From contig NMRA01000021.1 in NCBI GenBank assembly GCA_002633005.1, positions 98,052 to 162,051 on the forward strand: a DNA stretch of 64,000 bases, written 5' to 3'. The notes beneath the pieces were generated by a model, which did no database searches, was not told the DNA's origin, and was given only the letters and a program-made list of their open reading frames with translations. The DNA is from Phoronis australis. Lineage: Eukaryota; Phoronida; Phoronidae. This document shows, one piece after another, positions 45,691 to 56,960 of the stretch. How positions within the stretch are numbered: the first letter of the stretch is position 1; each line of letters begins with the position of its first letter. A program made the translations under genes and the position numbers.

Positions 45691-46073
45691 TAAAAATTTA
45701 GACTCGACAAATAACCTGAAATCCTCAAGTTTTCCAAGCAGCATCCCTAATATTTTTAAGTTCCTGTGGAATCTGGATTGAAGGATAAGTCCAATTCTGC
45801 GCTAGATAGGACCCCGCAACAGGAGAAAAATGTTGATGAACACACATGCGACGTTTGTTTTGAAGTTTGTGTGCATGTGTGTGTGTGAGAGTGAGCGAGC
45901 ACTTGTGTGTCATCAGAGCTTATTTGCCAGAGTAAATGCAATGTAACTATCTAGGTGTGCATTGAAACTAAAGAAATTAATAACAAGCAGTATGCTGAAT
46001 GTGTTTATGTAGCACTTGGTTATCTCATCCGCTTAAACACGTTTGAGAATTGTATTGCCAAGGCAGATATTAA
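45691..46073. other. Spacer with a short GT run
   Basis: Around 45860-45905 are GTGTGTGT and GAGAGTGAGCGAG runs. No gene is seen. Confidence 0.45.
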
Positions 46074-47404
46074 AGGCGAAGGCAACCTTTTTGCATGTCA
46101 TTTTTATCAAAAATAAGGTTCGTTGATTATCCCAGACACATTTTTCACTTAATTACAGCTTTTCGTAATTTGATTAATTTCTCGTCCTCTACTCCGGAAG
46201 TGACGTTTTGGGAGGCAAGAGTTTCGCGCCAATTTCTTTTCATTATAGTCTGACTGTGAGAGTTGTCGAGTCAGCCATTGTTCTACCTCAGTTGTGATAA
46301 GTTCGATCGTCGTTTGCTTTTGTTTACTGACAAGTCAGTCAACATGCCACGCTGTTGCTGCTTGCCGGGACATACTCGTTATCGTCTCACACGCGCTTTG
46401 CCTGGGTACCTTGCGTCGCTTTCCGAAGGATGGCACACTTCGCCGTACTTGGCTAGCTCATTCATGTGAAGAACGCAGCGCTACCCGTCCACACAACGCA
46501 CAAAGCAGTGGAGGGTTCCCGAGTTTGTGGCAAGCACTTTCTGCCGTCACATTACGACAGAGATATGTACGCTGAATTGACGAAGGTCCTTGCGAAACAA
46601 CGCCTGAAGAAGGGTACAATACCGTCGCTGTTGATTCCCGGCAATGCCCCGTCGCCAACCCCGAGAAGTGCGTTTTTGAAGCGAGAAGGCTCGCGAGCTG
46701 TGGCCACTATATACAGTGACTGGAGGCACTACTGTCACCCGTGCCTCAGAACGTACCCCAGTGCAATTCCGGGAACTAGCAGTGATTCGCCCTGTGCTGT
46801 TGTCTCTAGCCCAGAGCCTGTAAGCAGCCCTGCAGCGATGTTGAGTAGTGGGAGTGAATACAGGCCCAGTTCGACACCTAGTGAAGAGGACAGTTGGTCA
46901 TCCAGTAAACAGACTGGTGAGCCTAAGTTTGATAAGTTTATTGTGGACTTGTATTGGACCTATTTAGAAGGTGCCAGGTGTGTGGCGAGGGGGTCACACA
47001 GCGGGATAAAAGCAGTTTGGGTGCTCAGATCACCCTCCAGTGGGAGTGTGTTGCGGGATACTCGGGCAAGTGGGACAGTTCTTCCTCTGTACGTGAGACG
47101 ATAATGAGTACACCCCAGTACGCAGCAACAGCGTGGTATGTTGACTGACTCTTAAGCAAAAGCAAAGGACGACCGAACTTATCACAACCAAGGTAGAACA
47201 ATGACTGACTCGACTGCTCTCATAGTCAGACTATATGAAAAGAAATTGGCGCTAAATTCTTGCATCCCAAACCGTCACTTCCGGAGTAGACGACGAGTAG
47301 TTAATTAAATTACGAAAAGCAGCAAATAAGTGAAAAATATGTCTGGGATAATCAACGAACCTTATTTTTGCTAAAAATGACATGAAAAAGGGTTGTCTTC
47401 GCCT
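46074..47404 (+). mobile_element. TTAA-flanked fold-back element, Kolobok-like
   Basis: The element starts AGGCGAAGGCAACC and ends as the imperfect complement (GGTTGTCTTCGCCT). TTAA stands directly outside both ends (46070-46073 and 47405-47408). The terminal inverted repeats are about 315 bp (46074-46391 and 47092-47404), with few mismatches. TTAA duplication together with a THAP-containing transposase is characteristic of the Kolobok superfamily, and the internal gene is THAP-type. At 1331 bp it lacks any catalytic domain, so it is non-autonomous. Confidence 0.75.
46344..47150 (+). pseudogene. THAP-domain transposase N-terminal part, frameshifted
   Basis: ATG at 46344 gives MPRCCCLPGHTR, the start of a THAP finger. 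The middle is in a second frame (LRRFPKDGTLRRTWLAH) and the end in the frame of 46466-47104 (RVCGKHFLPSHYDRDMY, RLKKGTIPSLLIPG). A Ser/Pro-rich linker follows. After another shift comes DLFRRCQVCGEGVTQRD and WECVAGYSGKWDSSS, matching the C-x2-C...C-x2-GH-x3-W segment that follows THAP domains in such transposases. The DDE part is absent. At least three frame changes mean no functional protein. Confidence 0.7.
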
Positions 47405-47408
47405 TTAA

Positions 47409-48146
47409 TGTCATTGAGTTACCGGGTGACTGGATGCGTGTCAGTCTGACAGTTATTTTCTGGGAGATTCGGGTGTAATGGTGTGGAAGTGTTCAGTATC
47501 AGAGATTGATTAGCTTATAAAGTTTATTCAAGATTATGGCTAACATGAACATTGTGCAATTCATGAAGAAAGCTGTGTTACCACGCTAGAATACAAAATA
47601 GATTCTCTGTAACTTGGGAATGTAACTCTTGGCCGAAATAATGACATTGCATTCATGAATGTGACATAACAAACTTATTAAAAATAAAGCTGTTAGAGAA
47701 TCTAACATGTTTGTTCCTTTATAACACAACTGTTGCCCGAACTTCAAGCAAAACCTGATTATCACAGAATAACTCTTTCACAAGCTTGCAGAATACACCA
47801 ATCCTTAAGTGTGTATGGTATGGTTTGCTCACAGAAGTATTACTATATCATTTTGATCTCTGATAAGATAGTATTAAGATTTTTCTATTTTTCTTACTAA
47901 ACAGTCGTGTATTTTATTAATTTCTGGTTTCATTTAGTATTCTGTATGCCAGTTCTCGGAATTGATTAAGTTGGATTTTCGCTTACAGTTAGTAACGTTT
48001 TTCAAATAAGTCGGATTCGCTTAAATCCACGAAAATTTGGGGCCTAAATAAATTGGACTTTGGCAAGTTGAGGCAATTATACGGCTAATCACTAAATCAG
48101 CGGATCCAAAAATCAACGGAAGTAGATGTCACGAATGTAGTGACAG
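47409..48146. other. Spacer, nothing recognised
   Basis: No gene, repeat array or inverted repeat is evident. Confidence 0.4.
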
Positions 48147-48240
48147 CAATAATAATAACAATGATACCAATAATGGTGATGGTGATAGTTATAATATAAT
48201 AAAGTTATGATAATAATAATTATAGTAATAATAATCATGC
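48147..48240 (+). repeat. AAT-rich microsatellite
   Basis: Imperfect AAT/GAT trinucleotide runs (AATAATAATAAC, GGTGATGGTGAT, AATAATAATTATAG) extend to the stop of the SANT-like fragment. Confidence 0.7.
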
Positions 48241-48715
48241 AACAAAATCCATCCTTTCATATGCGCAAACGGACCTCTCCACACGGTCGAAGTTTGCAAA
48301 AAGCACTGTAGCGAGGAGCATAAACGCATTGCGTTCACGTTCCTGGCGTTGAAGCAATTTCAGACGCCGATCACATGAAGCCCTCCGTAACCTTGCCTGG
48401 CGCATATAATGTTGCTGAAGATTTCTTCGATTTTCCGCCGCTAAATACGTACCTTCAAACCTTCTTGATGCATCGCAGTCAGTTCTGCCTTGTACGGAGT
48501 AACCCACTGGGGCTCCTCATTTCTCTTGCGCTTTTTGGAGCGTGCCTGAGTACTAGTTACCAGGGGAACAGTATCAGACACGATACTGTCATTTAAAGGA
48601 ACTTCTGGCTCTACTGTGTTTTTCAGAGAAGACACGGAAGCCACTGGGACCACAACTGGGTCACTACCCAACATCTCCTCCATGGTCTGATAATACATCC
48701 ATGTTTTTCGACTCT
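48235..48715 (-). pseudogene. SANT/Myb-like protein, C-terminal part
   Basis: On the minus strand the sequence enters as MYYQTMEEMLGSDPVVVPV, continues with an acidic stretch and a basic one (RSKKRKRNEEPQWVTPY), then after a shift NRRNLQQHYMRQARLRR and LLQRQERERNAFMLLATVLF. This order is typical of the Myb/SANT-like accessory protein of Harbinger transposons and its host relatives: W-x-(Y/F)-x-x-M-(D/E)-x-(I/M)-LG-x-x-P, a basic NLS, then a Glu/Arg coiled coil. Its DNA-binding half appears to lie at 49790-49935, beyond an insertion. Confidence 0.5.
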
Positions 48716-48959
48716 GACCCGTCTGAATTTCACATTCACTGTAAAAATTTGTTATTTTATTGTTACTTTCAATGGATGGGGATTTGCAAAATTGTTTTAA
48801 ATTTTACTGAAACAGGCCCAGGTATTCCAAAGAAATATTTAAGTGGAATTTGCACCCTAATTCCCAATCTCATTGATTGCTAGGCCAAATTAGTTAGAAA
48901 CACAACATATAGCTACAATGTGAATATGAAGATGTTTGAAAATTGGCAACTGTTCTTAA

Positions 48960-49500
48960 AAAAGTTTTGTGTCAATGAGTACAACTACTAAACATTGTTT
49001 GGCATAGATTGTAATAGAGATCGTAGTGTAAGTCTAAACTATGTATTAATATAAGTCTATCAAGACAACTCAACCTTTGAAACACTCTGCATGCCCCGTC
49101 AGATCTCAAGGGTAACCAGAATTGGTGACCAGGGTTCGAAGTCATGCAGTAAATTCCTCTAGTGTCCAGTTCCTTTGTATTGGCATGACGAAGTTCCCAT
49201 GCAGCCATCAGTTCGTTGGAGCAGGGCTTTATATTGTTTAACTAAATTGTTCCAATAGTTGTCGAGCACATTAGCAGCATTAGATGTAAGTCCCCAACTG
49301 TTAAGTATATCGAGACCTCGGCTGCCTGCCCATAATAATAGATACTTACACTTAACTACTTCCTCAATCTTAGTCGTAGGGCCAGTGAAAAACAATTCAC
49401 ACTGCAGTTTCCACATTTTATATCTATCGTCCATTGAAGAGCCCTTATCTAGATAAGTCGCTGCCATCCTGACACCATATAATAATGAGCCGTAGTGCAA
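48960..49500 (-). pseudogene. LTR-retroelement gag fragment
   Basis: The minus-strand frame 49159-49500 has KMWKLQCELFFTGPTTKIEE and KCKYLLLWAGSRGLDILNSW, followed by NYWNNLVKQYKAL, then ELRHANTK and, in a second frame, WTLEEFTA and LRTLVTNSGYP. This matches the capsid-like part of Ty3-type gag (W-x2-Q...LF, LL-x-x-G-x-x-A-x-D-I, then ELR-x-x-x-x-x-x-x-(E)EF). No protease, RT or integrase follows. Confidence 0.5.
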
Positions 49501-49555
49501 GTCTAAACTATGTTTTAGTCAATCAAGACAACTCAACCTTCCAAACTTGCGGGTG
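49028..49555. repeat. About 60-bp direct repeats around gag fragment
   Basis: AAGTCTAAACTATGT followed by ATCAAGACAACTCAACCTT occurs at 49028-49083 and again at 49495-49555, the two copies being about 85% alike. They sit near the two ends of the gag-like segment. Confidence 0.65.
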
Positions 49556-49789
49556 TCCCAATACAAAATGCTATTAAGTAAAGTCTACTGCAGCAATGGA
49601 GACATTGCTGGGCTATCATGCTACATAGATGATATTGAAATTATATTGTTGTTTAGTTCCTGCTATACATTTCTATAGTTAGGAGCACACAAGTACATCT
49701 TTATCAATATCATATGATGAAAAATTTTCTATGATGACTCTAACTTTTGCTTAGACTGCCAGGTTCAAGGTCTTTCGAACATTGAGAGG

Positions 49790-49935
49790 AAAAAGACAGA
49801 TGAATATGTTGTGCCTGTTCCTCATGCTCCGGAACTTCTTTTCACAATCAGCCCCGAGTAGTTGTGGCCTTTTGCTTTGAGGCGCTCTGCCACTTTGCAC
49901 CATGCTTGCTTTTTTGTTACAGTGTTTTTTAAAAA
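49790..49935 (-). pseudogene. SANT/Myb-like DNA-binding segment
   Basis: The minus strand reads KNTVTKKQAWCKVAERLKAK, GHNYSGAD, then after a one-base shift CEKKFRSMRNRHNI. The pattern W-x-x-(V/I)-AE-x-(L)-x-x-x-G, then C-x-x-K(F/W)-x-x-(M/L)-(R/K) is that of a Myb/SANT-like (MADF-related) domain. The matching C-terminal part lies downstream at 48235-48715, with the gag fragment between them. Confidence 0.45.
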
Positions 49936-50699
49936 GTCAAAGTATACATCTCCTTTCAGTGTTCTTTGAACCTGATGCTGAGAATCCTGTTGGTCATACC
50001 AATTATGTAGAGATGTTCACATTCATTATAGTTGGAGTTGGTACACAACATGACTTCTTTGAGAATTATTCATTGGTGTTATTAGTCTAGACAATGGCAA
50101 AGTCTATTTACAGGTCGTTACAAGTTGCAAACAACTTTTGGGCAATATAACCTCAAAGCATTCTCTTAACCTGCCTATTGACCACACAATTACTGTTACC
50201 CAAAAAGGGATTAAGAAATATTTTCAGGCCCATGACAAACATCCACAGGTGTCTTAGATTGGTTACGTAAAAACCTGTCAGTGCAAGATTTTATAAATGT
50301 TTCGGGTATCCATTTTGAAACAAGAGATTGTTTAAAAACTCCAGTTCACTGTCAGATTAATCAGACCGTTGACTAGACCAGTTTTGTGCTTTTTAAGAAC
50401 AAAACTATCCCATGTGAGGTACAGGCCTGAGAAAGTGGGTTTTCTATACACTGCTGTAGATAGCAATTAAGTCATTCTGGTGGTGAATTACTTCATCAAG
50501 AAAACTAAAACAATTGTTGGCTTCTGACTCCATGGTAAACCTATTGCTGCAATATAAGGTGTTCATCCAATGAAGAAATGGCTTAGGCTGACTGATGACT
50601 AAAAGTTAGGAAAATGTCATCAACATAACCTTGGTAAATACAATGGTAGATCAGTATCAAATCACTGTCAGTGTGAACTTGTGACTTGAGAATGGTTTA

Positions 50700-52280
50700 C
50701 AGGCAATAAACCGAAATGTCCGATGAATATGTCTTTGTTTACTTACGTGCTGATTTTAAAGTTCATGCAGATGTTTGGGCAAAACTAAATCTGATCAATG
50801 TCGAACCTGAATGTGTATGATGGCCTGTTTCAAAACTTTTGGATATTTTAGGGACTCAGGGTTGAAATGAATAATTAAGGCTTTGCCGACCTCCCTTTAT
50901 GAACACCAGTAGTGTTCTTAGGTATCTTTCCCCCTTGCTTGATAATGAGGTTGAACAGCATTACTTGGGTGACTTTCAGTGTACTATTTTTTGGAGTAGT
51001 GCCAACAGTGATGAACGTTGTGCCATTGAACAGATGATCAGGCACACGATCACTAGAACTATTATCAACAAGTAGCTCACTTACTAAATAAATTTAGAAT
51101 TCGACATTGCTTTCATAGGTCTCCTAGTTGACCATCCTCTATAATATTTTTGAATGACCACAGCTGACGTGTGACATTTGACATACATATTAAGTCCTTT
51201 GACCTTTTAGGTTAGTTTTTTAAGTATTGTACAGTATGTCTCTCAAAGAGTTCAAAAAATTGCCTTGAGATTAGTTCCACTTGGTTATGTCCCCCATGAT
51301 GTGTAGTGTGTCCATAGTAAAAAATATTGTGGTCGTAATTTATTGGTTCAGATGCCTCAGCTTGAAAGCGGGATAATGAAACAGGAATACACTGAAGGCT
51401 TTATCATCGCACTAAAAATGTTATCATCTTGGCCAATCCTCTCAAATGGTGGCTTTAACTGCTGAAACAACCTATAAAACAGACTGCTGAACATAATTAC
51501 TGAGGTCATGCTTAAATCTGTTTCTGTCTAACATTTATGTCTGTATTAAAATGAAGTCAGGATTCTCTTGTTTGGATCAAGTGCACGCTCATTTAACTGA
51601 TGCCTCAGTTGCGTAATTCTGAGGTTTCCACTTGGTGAATGTGCCCGATACAGCTCTGGGTTGTCTGTGAAAAAAGTATGGTCTGAAAAATGTCAACTTG
51701 TTTCAGACTCTTCCCAATATAGAAATCTTCCGTGGAAAAATGAGAGTCAACCCAAGCACTCAGCAACTGTTAAGTAGTTCCCAACAAAATTTCGCGCATG
51801 TAATCAGTGACAATGTTACTCCTTATAGAGAAGTAAGGCAGACATGATAAAACAAAATCACCAAAGAAACCTTGGTGATGTCAGGATGTATTCATTGTAC
51901 GTTCCGCAGCATTACTGATATTGGTATCAGTTCTCAAAGTCCGTACACGGCGATAAGGGTATGATCGACATTGTCCTTTGCCACTTTTTACTACTTCACC
52001 GGGCTCCAAGCAATAAAGGCACCCACACTCTCCAATGTGTTGTGTCATGTTGGTCACATATCCTCTAGCCTGCAAATCTATATTGTGCAAACGACAAGCA
52101 TGGCTTTAACTTGCACCTTCTTACAATTTATATTAACCTCAATTCCTTCACTATATGGTCTGTTCATTTCTTCCACGAAGGGTCCCCATACATTGCCACA
52201 TTTGCTAGCTTTGTTGATTGTTCCTATGTCCTTTGAGGTATAGTGTTTTATTGGAATGTTTCTAGGAAAGGTCTTCAATT
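50700..52280 (-). pseudogene. CACTA-like (tnp2-type) transposase ruin
   Basis: In order on the minus strand: TFPRNIPIKHYTSKD, MNRPYSEGIEVNINCKKVQV, DLQARGYVTNMTQHIGECGC, LYCLEPGEVVKSGKGQCRSYP, RVRTLRTDTNIS, VTDYMREILLGTT, WVDSHFSTEDFYIGKSLKQV. GC-x-x-C-x-x-PGE, the lRT after a YP, and DYM-x-x-x-LLG are landmarks of the tnp2/EnSpm-related transposases found in marine animals. Numerous stops follow below 51.7 kb. The family call rests on motif order and is moderate. Confidence 0.5.
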
Positions 52281-52299
52281 TATTTCTTTCTCTTGCAAT

Positions 52300-54720
52300 C
52301 TATTTAATTCGTTGCTTTCCTCTGGTGACAATGTCGGTGGCAAGTCATCTGATCATTGCTATGCTAGTTTATTGTTGGTCTTGCATAATTGGGATTCGAA
52401 ATCGCTTTAATATGTTACATGTGACTTCATCTTTCTATAACATTTCATAGAAAACATTTGCTCTTAAAATCCTATGCTTTGTTGGCCTCTTTATTTGTCT
52501 GGTGCTGCTTGGCCTAATTGACACTTCTCTTAAATATTGCAAATTTGAAATTCATTGCACCTAATCACATTTTCTACCGAGAACGTGGGGCCAGTATCAT
52601 GCTCAGTGCGGACTTCCTCTCTGGGTTTGGTTGGCTCATCATGTTACAAACCAACTTTACCTGACATTGTTTCTACCAATTTTTAGTGTTAACTTGTGGG
52701 CGAAGTTGTCTTTAATGTAAATAAATATCCACAATTCGTTTTTGAGCCATAAAAGTGGACCCAGAAGTAGTTAACTTACATGGTGTGCTAGCTTTCAATT
52801 AATCCATCAGTCCCTCAGCACAGTGTCTAAAAGCACATGGCTCACAAACCACCAGAATAATTGATGTAGCCAAAGAGGAATCATTTGCTGACAACCTTAC
52901 ATAATCTGTCTGGTGATACACTCTTTGGGTTTCATTATTTCACCTTTTGCTTCCAATTTTGTCAGACTAAGGAACCAATAACGCTTCCCATGAGCAAATA
53001 AAGTGTTTAATTTGTATTTCACTCACAAAATTAGTGTATTAAGTAATTGTAGCAATAGCAAGTAGTACCAGTGTATAATGTACGAACAATTAAACAAAAG
53101 TAAAAGTGATTCGCCCAGTCTCATAATGGACTTAACACAAATCAAAGAAATTGTACAAAATATGCAAACATGAGGACATTATTTTTTCACAATCCTTTAC
53201 AAGAAAATTGGATATTTTATCACAGTAATTTTAGAAGAAAAATCAAATAGTTTCTTTGAACTATCAGAAAAGGACCCTAAAACAAAAAGTGAAACTCAGT
53301 TTCTATATGTCCAGTTTGACATTAGCATAGAAACCCTTTGACCAACTTCAGAGAACGGAATCTGCCAACTTCATAGGTTGGAGTGTGCCATCTTCTAGTT
53401 GAGCTACATAAGACCTGCGTGATCATGATCAATGCCATAGTAAATAGCGTTCCACCACAAATATGTTCTTACTCAAGACACACATTTTCAATTTTCGTAA
53501 TGAACCTTTCGTTCAACCCGAGTCAGAAGTTAATAGCTTATTTTTACTTTTTAACATGTCTCCAGAGTGTCTTGATGATGAGCAAAGAGTGTGTTGTAAA
53601 ATTGTCTGGTTACCACTTGGCGAGGAGCAAAATTAAGGATCAAACTTACACCATGACATTTGTCGATGCAAAACCATTTAAAATAATGGCTATGGTTTTG
53701 ATATTTGTTTCAGAGAACATCTTCTACTTTAGTTACAATCCTATAAGTAACATTTTTGCAGGGAACGGAGAAGTTATTGAAGGTACCATGAGTTTGATTC
53801 ATGTTGTTATGCTGGTTAATATTAGGAATGCCATGTGAACACGAATAATGACTGGTTTTGTTGGAGCCTTAGTGTCAGAAATAAACATGATGAAAAATTT
53901 ACCAAATGGCTATTGAGCTTTGTAATGCACAATTGATACACAAAAACCTGGCAGGCTTTTAAAGCAATGTGGAATGCCTTTGAAAAATGTTATGAAAAAA
54001 TTAATTATTTGACTCAAGGTTGGAGCTTCTACCAAGTTTAGAAATAGGTGGTATACTGACTGTCCCAAAATTCATTTTGGCGAGAATTTCAGCTCATATT
54101 GCTCCAAGCAGGAAATTTTTTTCACTGTATTTTGGAAATTGTTTTTGTGTGAAATTGACTTCCATCATAATGCACTGAAGTTGTTCTGACAATAATGTGA
54201 ATTATATGTTGTTGTGAAGTATGTGCTTAATGCTTTGTGCTTTTTAGCATGTGAAACCAAGAATGATTACTAAAATTGATAATGCGGGTGTAATGTTGAG
54301 CTGTGCTTGTGGCCAAAGAATTTGAGTTTACTCTATTGATTACTCCATTGTTCAACAGACGCGTCCACATTCAAGCAGACGAGAATTTAGTCCATTCACA
54401 CAAACTTGCACTCTGAGCAAGCGTTGTCTCATCTATCCATTAAAAAAGTCGATTGTGTAATGTATAAGCTTTTCCTGTGAAATCCCATTGTATGTAATAA
54501 TGCTATCATTCTGTATTGCCAGTGATTCTTCTACAATGTTCAGTAATTGAGTGTTGTTTGTAATTGTAATTATTTGTTACCTTCCGATTATTTTAACTTG
54601 TGATCTCATTTGAATTTACCAATATATTCTATGGTTAATAAATAAGCTGTAACTATGGTCATGTTTTAACTTGGTTTCTTGTACTTGATGTTTTGTTCTA
54701 CTTCATGACACAGCAGTCAC
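52300..54720. other. AT-rich stretch without a supported gene
   Basis: A 151-codon frame at 53383-53838 on the plus strand is the longest here but shows no family motif, no supported splice context and very AT-rich codons. I do not call it a gene. Confidence 0.4.
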
Positions 54721-54721
54721 T

Positions 54722-54806
54722 TACAGGGTCTCGCATTTTGAGAACCAGTTTTCTCCACTGAATAACAGGCACCAAACTGGTTCTCAAAATTCAGGACCCC
54801 TGTGAA
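54722..54806. repeat. Hairpin, about 30-bp arms
   Basis: The left arm contains TTTTGAGAACCAGTTT and the right arm AAACTGGTTCTCAAAAT. The outer parts CAGGGTC and GACCCCTG pair with one bulge. The loop is about 20 bp. It may be a small fold-back or MITE remnant. Confidence 0.7.
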
Positions 54807-55414
54807 TGACTGTTGCCCCGATATCAAATCACTTATGCAATGGATTTTGGATCATTTGCAGTAGATGAAAAGCCTACATTTCCAACCAACAAACGTGAGG
54901 ATACCCCACAATCCTCTGTATTTGGTATGCATCAAGTTTTTGCTCTATCAAAAGGATGATGGCTTTCTAGGAGAAAATGTTGTCTGCTTATTATATACAC
55001 TTTGTGTAAAAGGGTAATTTTTTAATTAGAACATAACAATGGCAATTATTTGGAACGAACCTGCCAGGAAATTAAAATAAACAAGACAACTAGTTCTCTC
55101 GAAAAGTTACAGAAGCCGTCTCTATGAACTGACAACCTGCCACCATGAGACCCTGGTATATTTCTCCATGCTTGATCTGGGCCAAGAAAGCGTGAGTAAT
55201 CCACTCGTTGAAAAAGACTATTACTGAGATGACGGTAGAAATGACAGTTATGATAATTATTTGCAATAGAATTCCAAGAAACTTTACAGTGCTGAACAAT
55301 GGTCAAGAGCTATAATTTCTCAATTTCTGACGTAGAAAATATATCTGAAACTAAATAAGGTGATCCAGATACTCCCAAGGATACTATTGTTTCATGAAAT
55401 GTAGAATATAAATC
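54807..55414. other. Spacer, nothing recognised
   Basis: Only short frames on the minus strand, without motifs. Confidence 0.4.
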
Positions 55415-55548
55415 GGTAAATAAAACAACAAGAATGGATCAACTAAAATTTTCGGATGTAATAACGTCCTTTGTCAACAGAAACAGAAATAAAGGACGTT
55501 ATTACATCCAAAAATTTCAGTTGATCCATTCTTGTTGTTTTATTTACC
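55415..55548. repeat. 58-bp-arm inverted repeat with 18-bp loop
   Basis: 55415-55472 and 55491-55548 are reverse complements with two mismatches (56 of 58 pairs). Each arm contains CAACAAGAATGGATCAACT and GGATGTAATAACGTCC. The near-perfect pairing suggests a recent fold-back insertion or gene conversion between arms. Confidence 0.9.
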
Positions 55549-56119
55549 TATTGATATTCTCAATTTCTGAAGGATGTTGCAGAGTTTATACACATTGCTT
55601 CATGTAAAAAGAACACTGTTAATCGGAAGAAAGTGCTGTGGTTTAAGAAAAGAAATGTGATAAGTGTAGTGCATGACAAAAACAGCTGTGAGAGGGTAGG
55701 TAAAATTTAGGTGCAAACACAAATTTAAATGAAGCAAATCACATCTTATTATGAGTTATATGATTGTGCATTTCGAACCACACTCTATGGATCTCATGCC
55801 CATGAATGGCTGGCAACTGTTTCCTCACCTAATGAACAATGTCTGACTAATTCAATGCCTTTGATCCAAGTTGATGATGGGCTTCTTGGTTTCGATGAAC
55901 ATGGTCTATTTGACCTTGGTGGAACACCAATCTTCAAAGAAGCCCACCATGAACCAAGACTGGTGTTGCTTTTGCATTGTATATGGAAATGAATTCAAGT
56001 TCATAAAAATATTTTGTACTGTGTAACTAAGCTCCTATAGTTGTATCTCTTAAACCCACTACTGTAACAGGATCTTCACTAAATTTAGTAAGACAGTGTA
56101 TTTATATGAAGATAACAAC
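55549..56119. other. Spacer with an unassigned open frame
   Basis: A plus-strand frame 55729-55992 (87 codons, including LGFDEHGLFDLGGTPIF) has no family match I know. GGGCTTCTT and AAGAAGCCC within it can pair. No other feature is seen. Confidence 0.3.
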
Positions 56120-56400
56120 AGACGATGACCACTTTCAGGCGGATCCAACGGACACTGTGCCCACTAGTTGCAATTTCATTTTATTCTGTTTTCCTTTGTT
56201 TCTCTGAAGTTCCTTGACAGATTTTTATGAAATATGGCATGTTGCTGTTTTTAGATGGATTGTATGTTTTTGCGCCATCTTGTTTCCATTTTATAAACAA
56301 CCCTAAAAGCACACCATCTGCAATGCATTCGTGGGCGCATTTCAACACTCCGCGTTACTCTTGTTTATTTTTTAAAGTACCCAATATCGTAAGCAGCAAA
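56120..56400 (-). repeat. Inverted partial copy of the 62-kb satellite family
   Basis: In reverse orientation this matches about 61925-62220. Shared phrases include AACACTGTGCCC/GGGCACAGTGTT-type ends, the TTCAGAGAAACA block, GGTGTGCTTTT and AATGCGCCCAC. The CTCF-like motif here is altered (GTGCCCACTAGTTGC). Confidence 0.65.
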
Positions 56401-56960
56401 TTAACCCTGTGAGGCACACTGTCCTTTCCGTCGCCACGGCATATTCAGTAACCCGGCAAAATACACGTCCAGAAAACTTAGTCGGGGGAATTTCATCAAA
56501 ATAGGGAGAATTTAACACCTTTCCGTGCAGTATGAGAATTGTTCAATATCCGAGAGTTTCCCCTCTAAATCGAATTGGGATTGTCCGCAAAACCACTGTC
56601 ACATTTCTGTGGCCTGATTTTTCCGAATACGTTTTATCTGGTGCACTGCAGTCGGAAAATTAGTGCGGCAGACGACATCGCAGAAAGCGGGGGTTCCAAA
56701 GGCGGCGTGATTCTTGAAGTTCGCAAACATGGGAAGAAAATAAAGTGACAAAGAGTTTAAGTATTATATTTTGAAGTAAATTCATCACCCGGGAAAATAA
56801 TTTGTTACTTATTATAATTCACATTGCCAAACCACCATCTCGGAGACCGTCGTTGCACTCGTTGTTATCGCCGATCTTTATCTCTAATAATTCGAACACT
56901 CAACTTTCTTCTCTAAAGTTTGCACAGCCAATTTTGTCTATTAATTCTCAAGGGAAATAT

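Noticed and set aside
49125-49145. tRNA B-box-like GGTTCGAAGTC
   Set aside because: It lies in the gag fragment coding sequence, has no A box at the right distance and cannot fold as a tRNA.
53383-53838. 151-codon open frame on the plus strand
   Set aside because: It is the longest frame in its region but has no recognisable motif and AT-rich codon use, and no splice or repeat context supports it.
55729-55992. 87-codon open frame on the plus strand
   Set aside because: No family resemblance. Part of its openness comes from local inverted-repeat structure.
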